In this document: positions 33,384 through 43,291 of the stretch, in pieces | Position numbering within the stretch: position 1 is the first letter of the stretch | Layout of the letters: every line of letters begins with the position of its first letter | Assembly (NCBI GenBank): GCA_021849425.1 | Contig: JAJZSY010000011.1 | Span: 21,504 to 85,503, forward strand | Length of the DNA: 64,000 nucleotides | Direction: 5' to 3' | From: Pseudomonadota bacterium | GTDB lineage: Bacteria; Pseudomonadota; Alphaproteobacteria; Acetobacterales; Acetobacteraceae | Notes under the pieces: generated by a model | What the model was told of the DNA's origin: nothing | Seen by the model: only the letters and a program-made list of their open reading frames with translations | Databases searched by the model: none | Translations under genes and position numbers: made by a program

Positions 33384-34475
33384 TCAGCCGGCGATCTGCA
33401 TCTCCCGCGCCTGTTCGAGCGGCCAGCGCGGCCGGCAGCGCACGGCGAGCGGGTCGGCCCCCTGCCCTGCGCGCAGGCGCTCGATCGCCGCCCAGGCGAC
33501 CATGACCGCATTGTCGGTGCACAGGCGCAGCGGCGGCGCGGCGAGCGGCAGGCCGGCTTCGGCGGCGACGCTGGCCAGCGCGGCGCGCACCGCCTTGTTG
33601 GCGGCGACCCCGCCGGCGACGACGACCGCCGTCGCACCCGGCAGCATGGCGAGGGCGTGGCGCAGCCGGTCGGCCAGGGCGGCGACGACCGCATTCTGGA
33701 AGGCGCGGGCGAGATCGGCGGCGAAATCATGCGGCAATCCGCCGTCCGGCTGGCGGGCGACGAGCTGGGCTACGGCGGTCTTGAGGCCGGAGAAGGAAAA
33801 GTCGCAGCCCGGGCGGCCCAGCATGGGGCGCGGCAGGCTGAACTGCCCATCCCGCCCCTCGGCGGCGAGGCGCTCCAGCGCGGGGCCTCCGGGATAGGGC
33901 AGGCCGAGAAGTTTCGCCACCTTGTCGAACGCTTCGCCGGCGGCATCGTCAAGCGTGGTGCCGAGCCGGCGGTAGCGCCCCACCCCCTCGACCGCGATCA
34001 GCGCGGTGTGCCCGCCGGAGACGAGCAGCAGCAGATAGGGGAACTCCGGCGCGGCGGCGCCCGCATCCGGCAGGCGCGCGGTGAGCGCATGGGCTTCGAG
34101 ATGATTGACCGCAAGAAAGGGCACGCCGGCGGCCAGCGCCATGCCGCGCGCGGTGTTGGCGCCGACGATGAGGCCGCCGATCAGGCCGGGCCCGGCGGTT
34201 GCAGCGATCGCGGCGAGGCCGGACGGCGCGGCGCCGGATGCGGCCAGCGCGCGACGGACCATGTCCGGCAAGAGGGCGAGATGCGCGCGGGCGGCGATTT
34301 CCGGCACCACGCCGCCGAAGGGGGCATGATCGGCGATCTGGCTGGCGACGAATTCGGCGCGGATCCGCCCCGCGCCGTCGAGCACGGCGCAGGCAGTCTC
34401 GTCGCACGAGCTTTCGATCCCGAGAACCAGGGAGTCGGGGCCGAACCCCGCGAAACTTGCGGCTTTTCTTTCCAT
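33384..34475 (-). CDS. tsaD: tRNA N6-adenosine threonylcarbamoyltransferase TsaD
   Basis: Transfers the threonylcarbamoyl group to A37 of ANN-decoding tRNAs, with TsaB, TsaE and TsaC. The 363-residue ASKHA-fold protein has [14 protein letters not shown], the metal-binding [25 protein letters not shown] and [14 protein letters not shown]. It diverges from hemC with 23 bases between starts, a common alphaproteobacterial arrangement, and converges on the RND permease. Confidence 0.97.
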   Translation of the reverse strand: MERKAASFAGFGPDSLVLGIESSCDETACAVLDGAGRIRAEFVASQIADHAPFGGVVPEIAARAHLALLPDMVRRALAASGAAPSGLAAIAATAGPGLIGGLIVGANTARGMALAAGVPFLAVNHLEAHALTARLPDAGAAAPEFPYLLLLVSGGHTALIAVEGVGRYRRLGTTLDDAAGEAFDKVAKLLGLPYPGGPALERLAAEGRDGQFSLPRPMLGRPGCDFSFSGLKTAVAQLVARQPDGGLPHDFAADLARAFQNAVVAALADRLRHALAMLPGATAVVVAGGVAANKAVRAALASVAAEAGLPLAAPPLRLCTDNAVMVAWAAIERLRAGQGADPLAVRCRPRWPLEQAREMQIAG

Positions 34476-34498
34476 CCCGTTCCTTTTAAGCAGAGGAG

Positions 34499-35500
34499 AT
34501 GCACCAGGAAAGCTCGTCGGGCGGCAAGGTCGCCCCCCATTCCGGCCGCCGGCTGCCCCTGCGGGTTGGCACGCGCGGATCGCCGCTCGCCGTCCGGCAG
34601 ACGGACATGTTCCTCGCCGCGCTGCGCGAGATCTGCCCCGCGCTCGGATTCGCGCCGGACGCCTTCGCCCCCGAGATCATCAGCACGACGGGCGACCGGG
34701 TGACCGACCGCCCGCTCGCCGAGATCGGCGGCAAGGGGTTGTTCGCCAAGGAAATCCACGAGGCGCTGCTGGACGGACGAATCGATTTCGCGGTGCACAG
34801 CCTGAAGGATCTGGAAACCACCCTGCCCGATGGCATCATCCTCGCCTGCACGATGAAGCGCGAGGACGCGCGCGATGCGCTGATCCTCGCCGACGGGCTC
34901 GGCGCGGCGAACGCGGGCGACATCTGGGCGAGCCTGCCGAAGGGCGCGCGGGTCGGCACCTCGTCGGTGCGGCGGCAGGCGCAGCTGCTGCATGCCCGGC
35001 CCGACCTGCAGATCGGCCTGCTGCGCGGCAATGTCCGCACCCGGCTGGATGCGGCGCGCAACGGCACGTTCGATGCGACGCTTCTCGCCCTCGCCGGGCT
35101 GCGACGTCTCGGCTTCGAGGAGGAAGTCAGTGCCGCGGTCGACCCGGACGCGATGGTGCCGGCCGCTTGCCAGGGAATCGTGGGCATCACCGTTCGCGCC
35201 GCGGATACGCGGCTCGCCGAGCTGCTCGCCGCGATCGAGAATCACGAGGCGAAGGCGGTTTCCAAGGCGGAGCGTGCGCTGCTCGCCGCGCTCGACGGCT
35301 CCTGCCGGACGCCGATCGGCGGATATGCGCGGCTGCTGCCGGATGGCAACCTGCATCTGACCGGACTCACGGCGCGGCCGGATGGCAGCTTCCTGCTCAA
35401 GCGCAGCGAGGTGGCGAACGCCGCCGACGCGGTGCGGCTGGGGGCGGAACTCGGCGCCTCGCTGCGGCGCGACAGCCCGGCCGACATCTTTCTTGACTGA
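34499..35500 (+). CDS. hemC: Porphobilinogen deaminase (hydroxymethylbilane synthase)
   Basis: Polymerises four porphobilinogens into hydroxymethylbilane in heme and tetrapyrrole synthesis. The 333-residue protein has [46 protein letters not shown] sequence, and Cys269 in [12 protein letters not shown] for the dipyrromethane cofactor. AGAGGAG precedes the ATG. The hemD reading frame begins inside its last codons. Confidence 0.97.
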   Translation: MHQESSSGGKVAPHSGRRLPLRVGTRGSPLAVRQTDMFLAALREICPALGFAPDAFAPEIISTTGDRVTDRPLAEIGGKGLFAKEIHEALLDGRIDFAVHSLKDLETTLPDGIILACTMKREDARDALILADGLGAANAGDIWASLPKGARVGTSSVRRQAQLLHARPDLQIGLLRGNVRTRLDAARNGTFDATLLALAGLRRLGFEEEVSAAVDPDAMVPAACQGIVGITVRAADTRLAELLAAIENHEAKAVSKAERALLAALDGSCRTPIGGYARLLPDGNLHLTGLTARPDGSFLLKRSEVANAADAVRLGAELGASLRRDSPADIFLD

Positions 35501-36206
35501 AACGGGCGCAACCGATCCGCTCACCATATTGGTGACCCGCCCCGAACCGGGCGGCAGCGCCACCGCCGCCGCCCTGCGCGCGGCCGGGCATGTTCCGGTT
35601 CTCGCCCCCTGTCTCGAGATCGAGGCGCTGCCGGCAGCGCTGCCGGCGGTGATGGACGCCATCGTCGTTGCCAGCGCCCAGGCGCTGCCGGGATTGCCGC
35701 CAGCCCTGCGCGCCGTGAAGCTCTTCGCGGTAGGCGATGCCACCGCCGCGCGGGCGCGGGCCGCCGGGTTCATCTCGGTCGCCAGCGCCGCGGGAACGGC
35801 GCGGGATCTCGCGGCGCTGGTGGGCGCGCGGCTCGCGTCCGGCGCGCGGCTGCTGCTGGCCTGCGGCGCGGGGCACAGCACGGATCTCGCCGCCGACCTG
35901 CGCCGCCGCGGCTTCCGGGTGACGCGCCGCGTGGTCTATCGCTCGCGCCCGGCCCGGGAACTCGACGCGGCGGCGCGGGCGGCGCTGGAGGCCGGCGACG
36001 TCGACCGGGTGATGGTATTTTCGCCCGCGAGCGCGCGCAGTTTTGCAACCCTCGTCACCGCGGCCGGGCTCGACGGGGCGCTGGCCGGCGCGGTTGCCGT
36101 GGCGATCAGCCCGGCGGCGGCGGCCCCGCTCTCCCGCCTGCCGTTTCGCGAGATCCGCAGCGCGGTTTCGCCCGATCAGGATCACATGTTACCCTTGTTG
36201 CCATGA
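35493..36206 (+). CDS. hemD: Uroporphyrinogen-III synthase
   Basis: Closes hydroxymethylbilane into uroporphyrinogen III. The family is poorly conserved, but the N-terminal ILVTRPEPGGSATAAALRAAGH, the middle LFAVGDATAARARAAGF and FSPASARSFATLV are as expected, and it follows hemC. The start is unusual: I use TTG at 35493, eight bases before the hemC stop, because no ATG lies at a suitable place; about 237 residues result. Its stop overlaps the next gene's ATG. Confidence 0.86.
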   Translation: MTETGATDPLTILVTRPEPGGSATAAALRAAGHVPVLAPCLEIEALPAALPAVMDAIVVASAQALPGLPPALRAVKLFAVGDATAARARAAGFISVASAAGTARDLAALVGARLASGARLLLACGAGHSTDLAADLRRRGFRVTRRVVYRSRPARELDAAARAALEAGDVDRVMVFSPASARSFATLVTAAGLDGALAGAVAVAISPAAAAPLSRLPFREIRSAVSPDQDHMLPLLP

Positions 36207-37156
36207 GCGAGCACGACCCGAATCACACCCCGCCCGAGTCCTCCGCCACCGCCGATCCGGCACCAGCCCCGGCGCCCGAGCCGCAGGCCGCCGAACCCGC
36301 TGCCACACCGGATGCGGCAGGCGCGTCCCGGCACCGGCGCAAGGCGATCGGCCTCGTGGCGGTCGCGATCCTGTTGCTTGCGGGCGGCGAGCTCTTCCTG
36401 TTCCGCGCCCAGCTCGGCGCGGCGGGACAATCGGCCCGGATCGACCAGCTCTCGACCCGGCTCGGCGCGCTGCGCGACCGCGTCGCGGCGCTGGAGCAGA
36501 AACTCGCCAGCGTTGCCACGGCGGCAGACAAGCCGGCGCCCGCCGCACCCGCCCCGGCCCTGCCCGCTGATCTCGCGGCACGGATCGGCAGGATCGAAAC
36601 CAGCATCGCGGCGCTGTCGACCACCACCCTCGCCGATCATGCGGCGGTGACGCGGCTTCGCCAGCAGAGCGGCGACCTGCCGGCGCTGGTGACGAAGGCG
36701 AAAACCCTCGCCCTGATCGCGCAGGCCAGCCTGAACCTGCAGAACGGTCTGCCGCTTGGCGAGATTCCCGGCGCGCCGGCGGCCCTTGCGGTTTATGCCG
36801 CGGCGAAGCCGCCGACGCTTGCCGGGCTGAAGGCGAGCTTTGCGACCTATGCCGTGGCGGCGGCGCGCGAAGCGGGCGACGCGGCGGCGCAGGGCGGCTT
36901 CTGGCAGCAGGCGACCGCGCGGGTGGAAAGCCTCGTGACCTTGCGGCACGGCGACAAGGTGCTGGTCGGCAGCCTGGCGGAGGGCATTCTCGGCAAGGCG
37001 CGCGCGGCGCTGGCGCGGGACGATCTCGGCGCCGCGGTGAACGACCTCGCGAAGCTGCCGCCCAAGGCCGCATCGGCCATGAAGCCCTGGACGAATGAGG
37101 CGACCGGGTTGATCGCGGCACGGGCGGCGCTGGCCGCGATGGCGGAGAAAGCCTGA
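36203..37156 (+). CDS. Mitofilin-like (COG4223) membrane protein of the heme operon
   Basis: A 317-residue protein with a Pro/Ala-rich cytoplasmic N-terminus, one membrane helix (about 48-66, AIGLVAVAILLLAGGELFLF), a coiled coil (RIDQLSTRLGALRDRVAALEQ) and a helical C-terminal domain with EILGKARAALARDDLGAAVNDLAKLP. The C-terminal part resembles the mitofilin domain of mitochondrial Mic60, for which alphaproteobacterial proteins encoded in heme operons are the known relatives. It overlaps hemD by four bases and hemY by one. Confidence 0.85.
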   Translation: MSEHDPNHTPPESSATADPAPAPAPEPQAAEPAATPDAAGASRHRRKAIGLVAVAILLLAGGELFLFRAQLGAAGQSARIDQLSTRLGALRDRVAALEQKLASVATAADKPAPAAPAPALPADLAARIGRIETSIAALSTTTLADHAAVTRLRQQSGDLPALVTKAKTLALIAQASLNLQNGLPLGEIPGAPAALAVYAAAKPPTLAGLKASFATYAVAAAREAGDAAAQGGFWQQATARVESLVTLRHGDKVLVGSLAEGILGKARAALARDDLGAAVNDLAKLPPKAASAMKPWTNEATGLIAARAALAAMAEKA

Positions 37157-38340
37157 TGCTGCGCGCCTTCCGCTTCGGCCTTGTGGCGATCGTCCTGCTC
37201 GGCATCGCCTGGTATCTCGCCAGCCTGCAGGGGCAGGTTACGGTGGAGATCGGCAGCTATGCCGCCAGCGCGTCGACGCCGGTGGCGATCCTGCTGCTGG
37301 CGCTTCTGGTCGCCGTGGCAATTCTGGCGCTGGGCCTGCTGCGCGGTGCGCTCGGCCTGCCCCGGCGCGTGGCGGCAAGACGCGGACGCGCGCGGCGTGA
37401 TGCCGCCGACGCCGCCTCGCTGCGCGCACTCGCCGCGCTCGCCGCCGGCGATATCGGCGCGGCTTCTGGCCATGCGCGAACGGCGCGGCGCCACGCGCCC
37501 GATGCGCCATTGCCGCTTTACGTGAGCGCCGAAACGGCGCGGCAGAGCGGTGATGCGACGACGGCGGAGGCGCTCTTCGCTGACCTCGCCAAGCATGGCG
37601 ACGCGGGGTTTCTCGGCTGGCGCGGCCTGCTGAGCGCGCGGCCGCTGCCGCAGGACGATCAGGATGGGCTCGCACTTGCCGCCGAGCGGGCGCGCAAGGC
37701 GGCGGCCTCCTATCCCAGTTCCGGCTGGCTGCGCGAGCAGCGCGTGCGGATCGCGCTGGGACAGGGGCGGTTCGGCGAGGCGGCACGGCTTGCGACCGAC
37801 GCGCCGGCGCGCGCGGCGCTGGCCATCATGGCCTCGCGCGAGGCCGCCGGCGAGCCCCTCGCGATCGACTGGGCGCGAGAGGCGGTGCGCGCGGCGCCGG
37901 ATCTGCCGGAAGCGTATCTCGCACTGTATCAGGCGCGGGAAAAGGCCGGCCAGACATGGCGGGCCAGGCGCGTGCTGAAGCGCGGGTGGCGAATCGCCCC
38001 GCACCCTGATCTTGGCGAGGCGTGGCTTGCCGGTGTGAACGCGCCGCTGGAGCGCGCCGCCGCGGCGGCGCGGCTCGCGGCGATCAATCCGGGCCACCCG
38101 GAGAGCGAGGCCCTGCTGGCGCGCACCGCCCGCGCGGCGAAGCTGACCGGTGAGGCCGAGCGGCACGAACGGCGGAGCGGCGGCAAGGGCGCCTGGATCT
38201 GCAAATCCTGCGAGACCGAACACGAGGCCTGGCAGCCGACATGCCGCAAATGCGCGGCCATCGGCTCGCTCGGCTGGATGCGGCACGAGGGCGCGGCGCC
38301 TACGCCTCCCCTGCTGCCGGCGCCGCAACCGGCGGGGTGA
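37156..38340 (+). CDS. HemY-type TPR membrane protein with C-terminal zinc ribbon
   Basis: A 394-residue protein with two N-terminal membrane helices (FGLVAIVLLGIAWYLASL and VAILLLALLVAVAILALGLL), a helical TPR-like body (EAYLALYQAREKAGQTWRARRVLKR) and a C-terminal pair of CxxC motifs (CKSCETEHEAWQPTCRKC) that looks like a zinc ribbon. The N-terminal part is the HemY_N domain. The exact role in heme synthesis is not established for this family. Its 3' end overlaps the reconstructed end of the convergent acyltransferase gene by 41 bases. Confidence 0.88.
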   Translation: MLRAFRFGLVAIVLLGIAWYLASLQGQVTVEIGSYAASASTPVAILLLALLVAVAILALGLLRGALGLPRRVAARRGRARRDAADAASLRALAALAAGDIGAASGHARTARRHAPDAPLPLYVSAETARQSGDATTAEALFADLAKHGDAGFLGWRGLLSARPLPQDDQDGLALAAERARKAAASYPSSGWLREQRVRIALGQGRFGEAARLATDAPARAALAIMASREAAGEPLAIDWAREAVRAAPDLPEAYLALYQAREKAGQTWRARRVLKRGWRIAPHPDLGEAWLAGVNAPLERAAAAARLAAINPGHPESEALLARTARAAKLTGEAERHERRSGGKGAWICKSCETEHEAWQPTCRKCAAIGSLGWMRHEGAAPTPPLLPAPQPAG

Positions 38341-39473
38341 TGCGCCGCCGCCGGGCCGGCGGGCCGCGCTCGACGCCGTAATGCAATGCCGCGGCGAGAA
38401 GAATCGAACCGGCGAGCGTCGCCCCCCCCCCAACACAGGCTGAACAGCGCGGGATCGCCGGCAAGCCTTGGGCCAAGCAGCAGCGCCAAAGCGCGGCCAA
38501 GTGGCTCGTTGACGAGGTAGAGCGGATAGGAAACCAGCCCAAGCCATAGAATCGGGCGGGCACCGAGGACGCGTGCCAGCGGCCGGAGCGGCCGCGAGGA
38601 CGGCAAACGCTCTGCCGCGACCGCCACCGCCCAGCCGAGCGGCGGCAGGGCTTTTGCCACCCTGCCCCAGCCCGCGCCATGCGTGGCGCCGAGCGCCATG
38701 GCCACGATCAGCAGTATGACGAAAAAGCGTCCCGCCCGCTCTCCCGCGCCACCCCGCCAGAAGCGCGCGGCGGCGATGCCAAGCGCGAAATAGGCGGCCT
38801 GGTTCGGCAGAAACGCACGGCTGAAGCGCCAGGGCATCGGCAGGCAGCAAGCGTAGAGTCTGGCGAGGACCGCCAGCGCGACAAAGGCCAGGGACAGGCG
38901 CACAAGCGCGCGGTCACCGCCATCGAACCCGCACGCGAAGATGGCGATCACGGCATAGAATTGCCATTCGGTGGAGAGGCTCCAGGCCGGGCCGAGCAGG
39001 GCGAAGGGCGCATCGGGCAGCACCGCATGCGGCAGCGCGCCATGCACGAAGAGAAGATGGGCCAGGATTTCGAGGACGGGATGGCGCGGCGGGCCGGACG
39101 GCCAGATGGCCCGCGCCGGGGCGTTCGGCGCAATCCAGTTCATGGCGGCGTAGGGGGAGCCGGCGGCGAGCATCAGCAACGCCGCACCGGCCAGCACGAC
39201 GAGATAGACCGGCAGCAGCCGCCGCGCCCGCGCCGCCAGAAACCGCCGCCGATCCCCGCCGAACCGCGCGAGGGATTGCACGATCACCAGCCCCGAGAGG
39301 GCAAAGAACAGATCGACCGCGGCAAGGCCGTGGCTGACGAACGCTTGCGCGAGACGCATGGCAAGTGGCGGCAATGGCAGGAACGGCACCAGGTGGCCCG
39401 CCGTCACATAGAGCGCGAGCAGACCGCGCAGACCGTCGAACCGGACCAGTCTGCCCATGCGACGGTCTGCCAT
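38300..39473 (-). CDS. Acyltransferase 3 family membrane protein, frame shifted at a G10 tract
   Basis: A multi-helix membrane acyltransferase starting MADRRMGRLVRFDGLRGLLALYVTAGHLVPF, with the family's catalytic-type His in TAGHL and PAWSLSTEWQFYAVIAIFA. Such enzymes O-acetylate surface sugars. At 38422-38431 ten Gs on the coding strand break the frame after LFSLCW; removing one G continues as ATLAGSILLAAALHYGVERG, which is the expected last membrane helix, ending TAG at 38300. As written, translation would instead run on to 37929 through non-membrane sequence. The gene is either phase-variable, decayed or a sequencing error. Start at 39473 has AGGAC upstream. Confidence 0.75.
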
Positions 39474-39538
39474 GTTTTCGTCCTGCGCCACCATGGCGCG
39501 GACGATATAACAACTTCAGATTGTATTGAACAGGAAAA

Positions 39539-39793
39539 TTACAGTCGGGGGCGGCCCAGCAACGCGTGATAGGCCACCAGCACGATCACCGCGCCGACCA
39601 CGGAGACGAACAGGCTGTAGAGAAAGCCGCCGCCCGGGGCGAAGCCGAGCGTCATGAAGATCTGCCCGCCGACCAGCGCGCCGACAATGCCGAGCACCAT
39701 GTCGAGAACCGGCCCCTTGCCGGCATTGTCGACGATATGGCTCGCGATCCAGCCGGCGATCAGGCCGAGAATGATGAAGCCGATCAGATGCAT
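39539..39793 (-). CDS. GlsB/YeaQ/YmgE-family small membrane protein
   Basis: An 84-residue protein with three hydrophobic helices and the Gly-rich pattern GLIAGWIASHIVDNAGKGPVLDM, GIVGALVGGQIF. This is the transglycosylase-associated family, often induced by stress; the molecular function is not settled. It stands alone between the acyltransferase and hpnL. Confidence 0.9.
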   Translation of the reverse strand: MHLIGFIILGLIAGWIASHIVDNAGKGPVLDMVLGIVGALVGGQIFMTLGFAPGGGFLYSLFVSVVGAVIVLVAYHALLGRPRL

Positions 39794-39863
39794 GGGCCGG
39801 TATCCTCCTGGTGGATGCGGTTCAGGACATGGGAGGCAGCGCGGGCGCGAACAAGCCCGCCGG

Positions 39864-40928
39864 TCAGCGCAGCTCGCCGGAGACGGGTTGCAGTCGGCGC
39901 GCTTCGATCCCTTGCCAGGCGAGCAACACGGGCACCGCGATGACGAGGTCGCGCGCGCGCCGCAACAGCGAGACCGAAAGCGCGATATCCGGCGGAATGC
40001 CGAACACGGCGCCGAGCAGCGTGTAGGCGGCCTCCTGCACGCCGAGGCGGCCGGGGATGAAGAAGCCGGTGGAGAGGATCGCGTGCAGCAGCGCCTCGAT
40101 CACCAGGGCATCGCGGAGGGAGATGCTCTGCCCCAGCGCGCGGAAGGCGACGAAGGACGCGATGCCGGTGCCGAACCAGCAGAGCAGGTGCATCGACGAG
40201 GCGGCGACGAGCCGGCGGCGGCGGGCATAGATCGCATCCAGCGCCGATTGCAGCCGCCCGATCCCGATCGCGGCGGAATCGGCGGACTGGCCGGCGATCC
40301 GCATCGCGAGGCCGCGGAACAGGCGGCTCATGCCCTTCTGCATCAGCAGGAATGTCGCCCCGGCAGCGAAGGCGACGCCGAGCCCGATGCTCATCGGCAG
40401 GACCAGCGGGCTGTGCGGCACCAGCGCGATCAGCAGGACCACGCCGATGGCGACGAAAACGAGTTCGGCGAGGAATTCCAGCGTGACGTCCGCAAGGGTC
40501 GAGGCGGCGGCATCGGCGAAGGCCACGCCGCCGAGCGCGATCGCCCGGCCGCCGATCACGAAGCCGCCGACATGCGAGAAGGGCAGGAACTCGCCGGCCG
40601 AATCGCGCACCATCCGGCCCCAGTAGAGCAGCAGGAAGCTGCCGCCGTGGCGGCGGCGCAGCAGTAGCCGCCAGGCCAGGGCCAGCCCGGCGATGATCAC
40701 CATCTGCACCCCGAGATAGGCGATGAACCCGGACAGGCTCACCCGTTCGAGCGCATGCGCGACATCGTCCCAGCCGAACCAGGCGATGGTGCCGGTGAAC
40801 AGCAGCAGCCCGACAAGGCCGAAGACCGTGGGCCAGATACCAAGCCGGCGGATCACGCGCGCGGGCTCCGCGTGGAAGTCCGCGTGGAAGACTGGGCAGA
40901 CGGTGATCGCAGCACTGGTTTCTCGCAC
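39864..40928 (-). CDS. hpnL: HpnL, hopanoid-associated membrane protein
   Basis: A 354-residue integral membrane protein of the lysylphosphatidylglycerol-synthase membrane-domain superfamily (TVFGLVGLLLFTGTIAWFGW, EFLPFSHVGGFVIGGRAI, STGFFIPGRLGVQEAAYTLL). Divergence from hpnA identifies it as HpnL, a candidate hopanoid transporter or modifier. About 156 bases separate it from hpnA, space for a shared promoter region. Met start at 40928 is the longest; a shorter one cannot be excluded. Confidence 0.86.
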   Translation of the reverse strand: MRETSAAITVCPVFHADFHAEPARVIRRLGIWPTVFGLVGLLLFTGTIAWFGWDDVAHALERVSLSGFIAYLGVQMVIIAGLALAWRLLLRRRHGGSFLLLYWGRMVRDSAGEFLPFSHVGGFVIGGRAIALGGVAFADAAASTLADVTLEFLAELVFVAIGVVLLIALVPHSPLVLPMSIGLGVAFAAGATFLLMQKGMSRLFRGLAMRIAGQSADSAAIGIGRLQSALDAIYARRRRLVAASSMHLLCWFGTGIASFVAFRALGQSISLRDALVIEALLHAILSTGFFIPGRLGVQEAAYTLLGAVFGIPPDIALSVSLLRRARDLVIAVPVLLAWQGIEARRLQPVSGELR

Positions 40929-41084
40929 TCCCGGCGGGACAATGATCGTCAGGTGGCGGCGATACGTGGACCGCCGGATTCCGCCCCCTTAGCAGATTAT
41001 GGCGGATCGCGGTATCGCCTGCCGGTGCGGGCGGCACTTTGCCTCGGCGCGGCCGATCAAGTATGCCCACGGCAGGCTTTCTTT

Positions 41085-42167
41085 ATGGCAGGCATGAGCA
41101 ACGATTCTCTTCCCCCGTCCGGAACGGCCGCCCGCCCCGCCGCAGACGCGCCGGTTCTGGTGACCGGCGCCACCGGCTTTGTCGGCGCCGCCGTGGCAAG
41201 GACGCTCTCGCGGCAGGGGTTCCGGCTGCGGCTGCTGCATCGCGCGTCGAGCGACATGAGCAACCTTGCGCAGGTGCCAGGCGAACGGGTGGTCGGCGAT
41301 CTCACCGACCCCGCATCGCTTGCCCGGGCGGTCGAGGGCTGCGCGCACGTGTTTCATGTGGCCGCGGATTATCGCCTCTACGTGCCCGATCCCGCGGCGA
41401 TGCGGGCGGTGAACATCGACGGCACCATCGCGCTGTTCCGCGCGGCGCGCGCGGCCGGGGCGGGCCGCATGGTCTATACCAGCAGCGTCGCGGCGCTCGG
41501 CCTGACCGCGGATGGCAGCCCGGCCGACGAGACGACGCCGCATGCGGCGGAGGATCATGTCGGCCCCTACAAACGCTCGAAATACGAGGCAGAGCTGGCG
41601 GTGAAGCATCTCGTCGCCGAGGGGCTGGATATCGTGATCGTCAACCCGGCCGCTCCGGTCGGGCCGGGCGACATCAAGCCGACCCCGACCGGCCGCATGG
41701 TGCTCGACGCGGCCCGCGGCCACATGCCGGCCTATGTCGAGACCGGAATGAACATCGTGCATGTGGATGACGTGGCCGAGGGCCATCTGCTCGCGCTGGC
41801 GCACGGGCGGAGCGGCGAGAGCTACATCCTCGGCGGCGAGAACCTGATGCTCTCCGAGATCGGGCGGATGATCACCCGGCTGGCCGGCAAGCCGCCGCCG
41901 CGGGTGAAGCTGCCGATCGGCCCGCTGATGCCGATTGCCGCGATCATGGAAGCCTGGGCGCGGATCTCGGGTCACGAGCCGCTGATGACGCGCGACATGC
42001 TGACCATGGCGCGCAAGAGGATGTTCTATTCCTCGGACAAGGCGCGGCGCGAACTTGGCTACCGCGCCCGCCCGGCGGAGGCGGCGATGCGCGATGCCCT
42101 TGCCGATTTCTGCCGGCGCGGCAAGCTGCCGAGCCTCGCCTTCGACCCGGACGGGGCTTCCGCATGA
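41085..42167 (+). CDS. hpnA: HpnA, hopanoid-associated sugar epimerase/dehydrogenase
   Basis: An extended short-chain dehydrogenase of about 360 residues with VLVTGATGFVGAAVAR for NAD(P) binding and the YKRSKYEAE segment that supplies the catalytic Tyr/Lys. HpnA is implicated in building the hopanoid side-chain sugar. I start at ATG 41085 (MAGMSND); an ATG three codons later is equally possible. It begins the hpnABCDE operon and overlaps hpnB by four bases. Confidence 0.93.
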   Translation: MAGMSNDSLPPSGTAARPAADAPVLVTGATGFVGAAVARTLSRQGFRLRLLHRASSDMSNLAQVPGERVVGDLTDPASLARAVEGCAHVFHVAADYRLYVPDPAAMRAVNIDGTIALFRAARAAGAGRMVYTSSVAALGLTADGSPADETTPHAAEDHVGPYKRSKYEAELAVKHLVAEGLDIVIVNPAAPVGPGDIKPTPTGRMVLDAARGHMPAYVETGMNIVHVDDVAEGHLLALAHGRSGESYILGGENLMLSEIGRMITRLAGKPPPRVKLPIGPLMPIAAIMEAWARISGHEPLMTRDMLTMARKRMFYSSDKARRELGYRARPAEAAMRDALADFCRRGKLPSLAFDPDGASA

Positions 42168-43291
42168 CCTTCCTCGCGGTGCTGTCGGTGCTGATCTGGA
42201 TCTATCTCTACCTGCTGCACGGACAGTTCTGGCAGAGCGGGCCGGAACTCGCGCCAGCGCGACCGGCCGAGCCCGTTGCGGTGGACATCGTGGTGCCGGC
42301 GCGCGACGAGGCGGAGACGATCGCGGCGGTCGTGCGCTCGCTGCTGGCCCAGGAGTATGACGGACCGTTCCGGGTCATTCTGGTCGATGATGGCAGCGCC
42401 GATGGCACCGGCGAGATCGCGGCGCGGGCCGCGGAGGGCGATCCGCGCTTCGTGCTGCTGCGCGGCGGCGACAAGCCGGCCGGCTGGTCGGGCAAGCTCT
42501 GGGCGCTGGAGCAGGGCGTGGCACAAGGCACGGCGCCGGTGCTGCTGTTCACCGACGCCGATATCGTTCACGATCCGCGGCATCTGGCGACGCTGGCGGC
42601 CCGGCTGGCGAGGCCGGAGCGCGGCGCGCGGCTGGACATGGTTTCGGAAATGGTGCGGCTGAACTGCGAGAGTGCGGCCGAGCGCGCGCTGGTTCCCGCC
42701 TTCGTCTATTTCTTTCAGATGCTCTACCCGTTCGCGCGGGTGAACGACCCGCTCGATGGCACCGCCGCGGCGGCCGGCGGCACGGTGCTGATCCGGCGCG
42801 AGGCGCTGGAGCGGGCCGGCGGGCTTGCAGGGATGCGCGACGCGCTGATCGACGACGTGACGCTGGCGAGCCGGGTCAAGCGGGGCGGCGCCGTGTTCCT
42901 CGGCCATTCCGGTCTCGCCCGCTCGATCCGCCCCTATCCCCACCTTGCCGACATCCGGGCGATGATCTCCCGCACCGCCTTCACCCAGCTGCGCTATTCT
43001 GGGCTGCTGCTCGCCTTGACGCTGGTGGGCCTCGCGATCGTGTGGCTCGTGCCGCCGATCGCCCTCATCTTCGGCGACGAGGGTGCTGCGCTGTGCGGGC
43101 TGATCGCCTCGCTGCTCGCGGTGCTCAGCTACCAGCCGACGCTGCGGCGCTACGGCCGCGGCTGGTACTGGGCGCTGGCGCTGCCGCTGATCGCGCTGGT
43201 CTACATGGAGGCGACGTTGGCCTCGGCCCTGCGATACTGGCGGGGCACAGGTGCGGCCTGGAAGAACCGCGATTACGGTGCCGGCGCATGA
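42164..43291 (+). CDS. hpnB: HpnB, hopene-associated glycosyltransferase
   Basis: A 375-residue membrane-bound GT2-type glycosyltransferase. The A domain shows VDIVVPARDEAETIAAVVRSL, ILVDDGSADGT, LLFTDADIVHDP, and the C-terminal part has three hydrophobic helices (LLLALTLVGLAIVWLVPPIA). Hopanoid clusters regularly encode it between hpnA and the squalene genes. Overlaps of four bases at both ends show a coupled operon. Confidence 0.93.
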   Translation: MTFLAVLSVLIWIYLYLLHGQFWQSGPELAPARPAEPVAVDIVVPARDEAETIAAVVRSLLAQEYDGPFRVILVDDGSADGTGEIAARAAEGDPRFVLLRGGDKPAGWSGKLWALEQGVAQGTAPVLLFTDADIVHDPRHLATLAARLARPERGARLDMVSEMVRLNCESAAERALVPAFVYFFQMLYPFARVNDPLDGTAAAAGGTVLIRREALERAGGLAGMRDALIDDVTLASRVKRGGAVFLGHSGLARSIRPYPHLADIRAMISRTAFTQLRYSGLLLALTLVGLAIVWLVPPIALIFGDEGAALCGLIASLLAVLSYQPTLRRYGRGWYWALALPLIALVYMEATLASALRYWRGTGAAWKNRDYGAGA

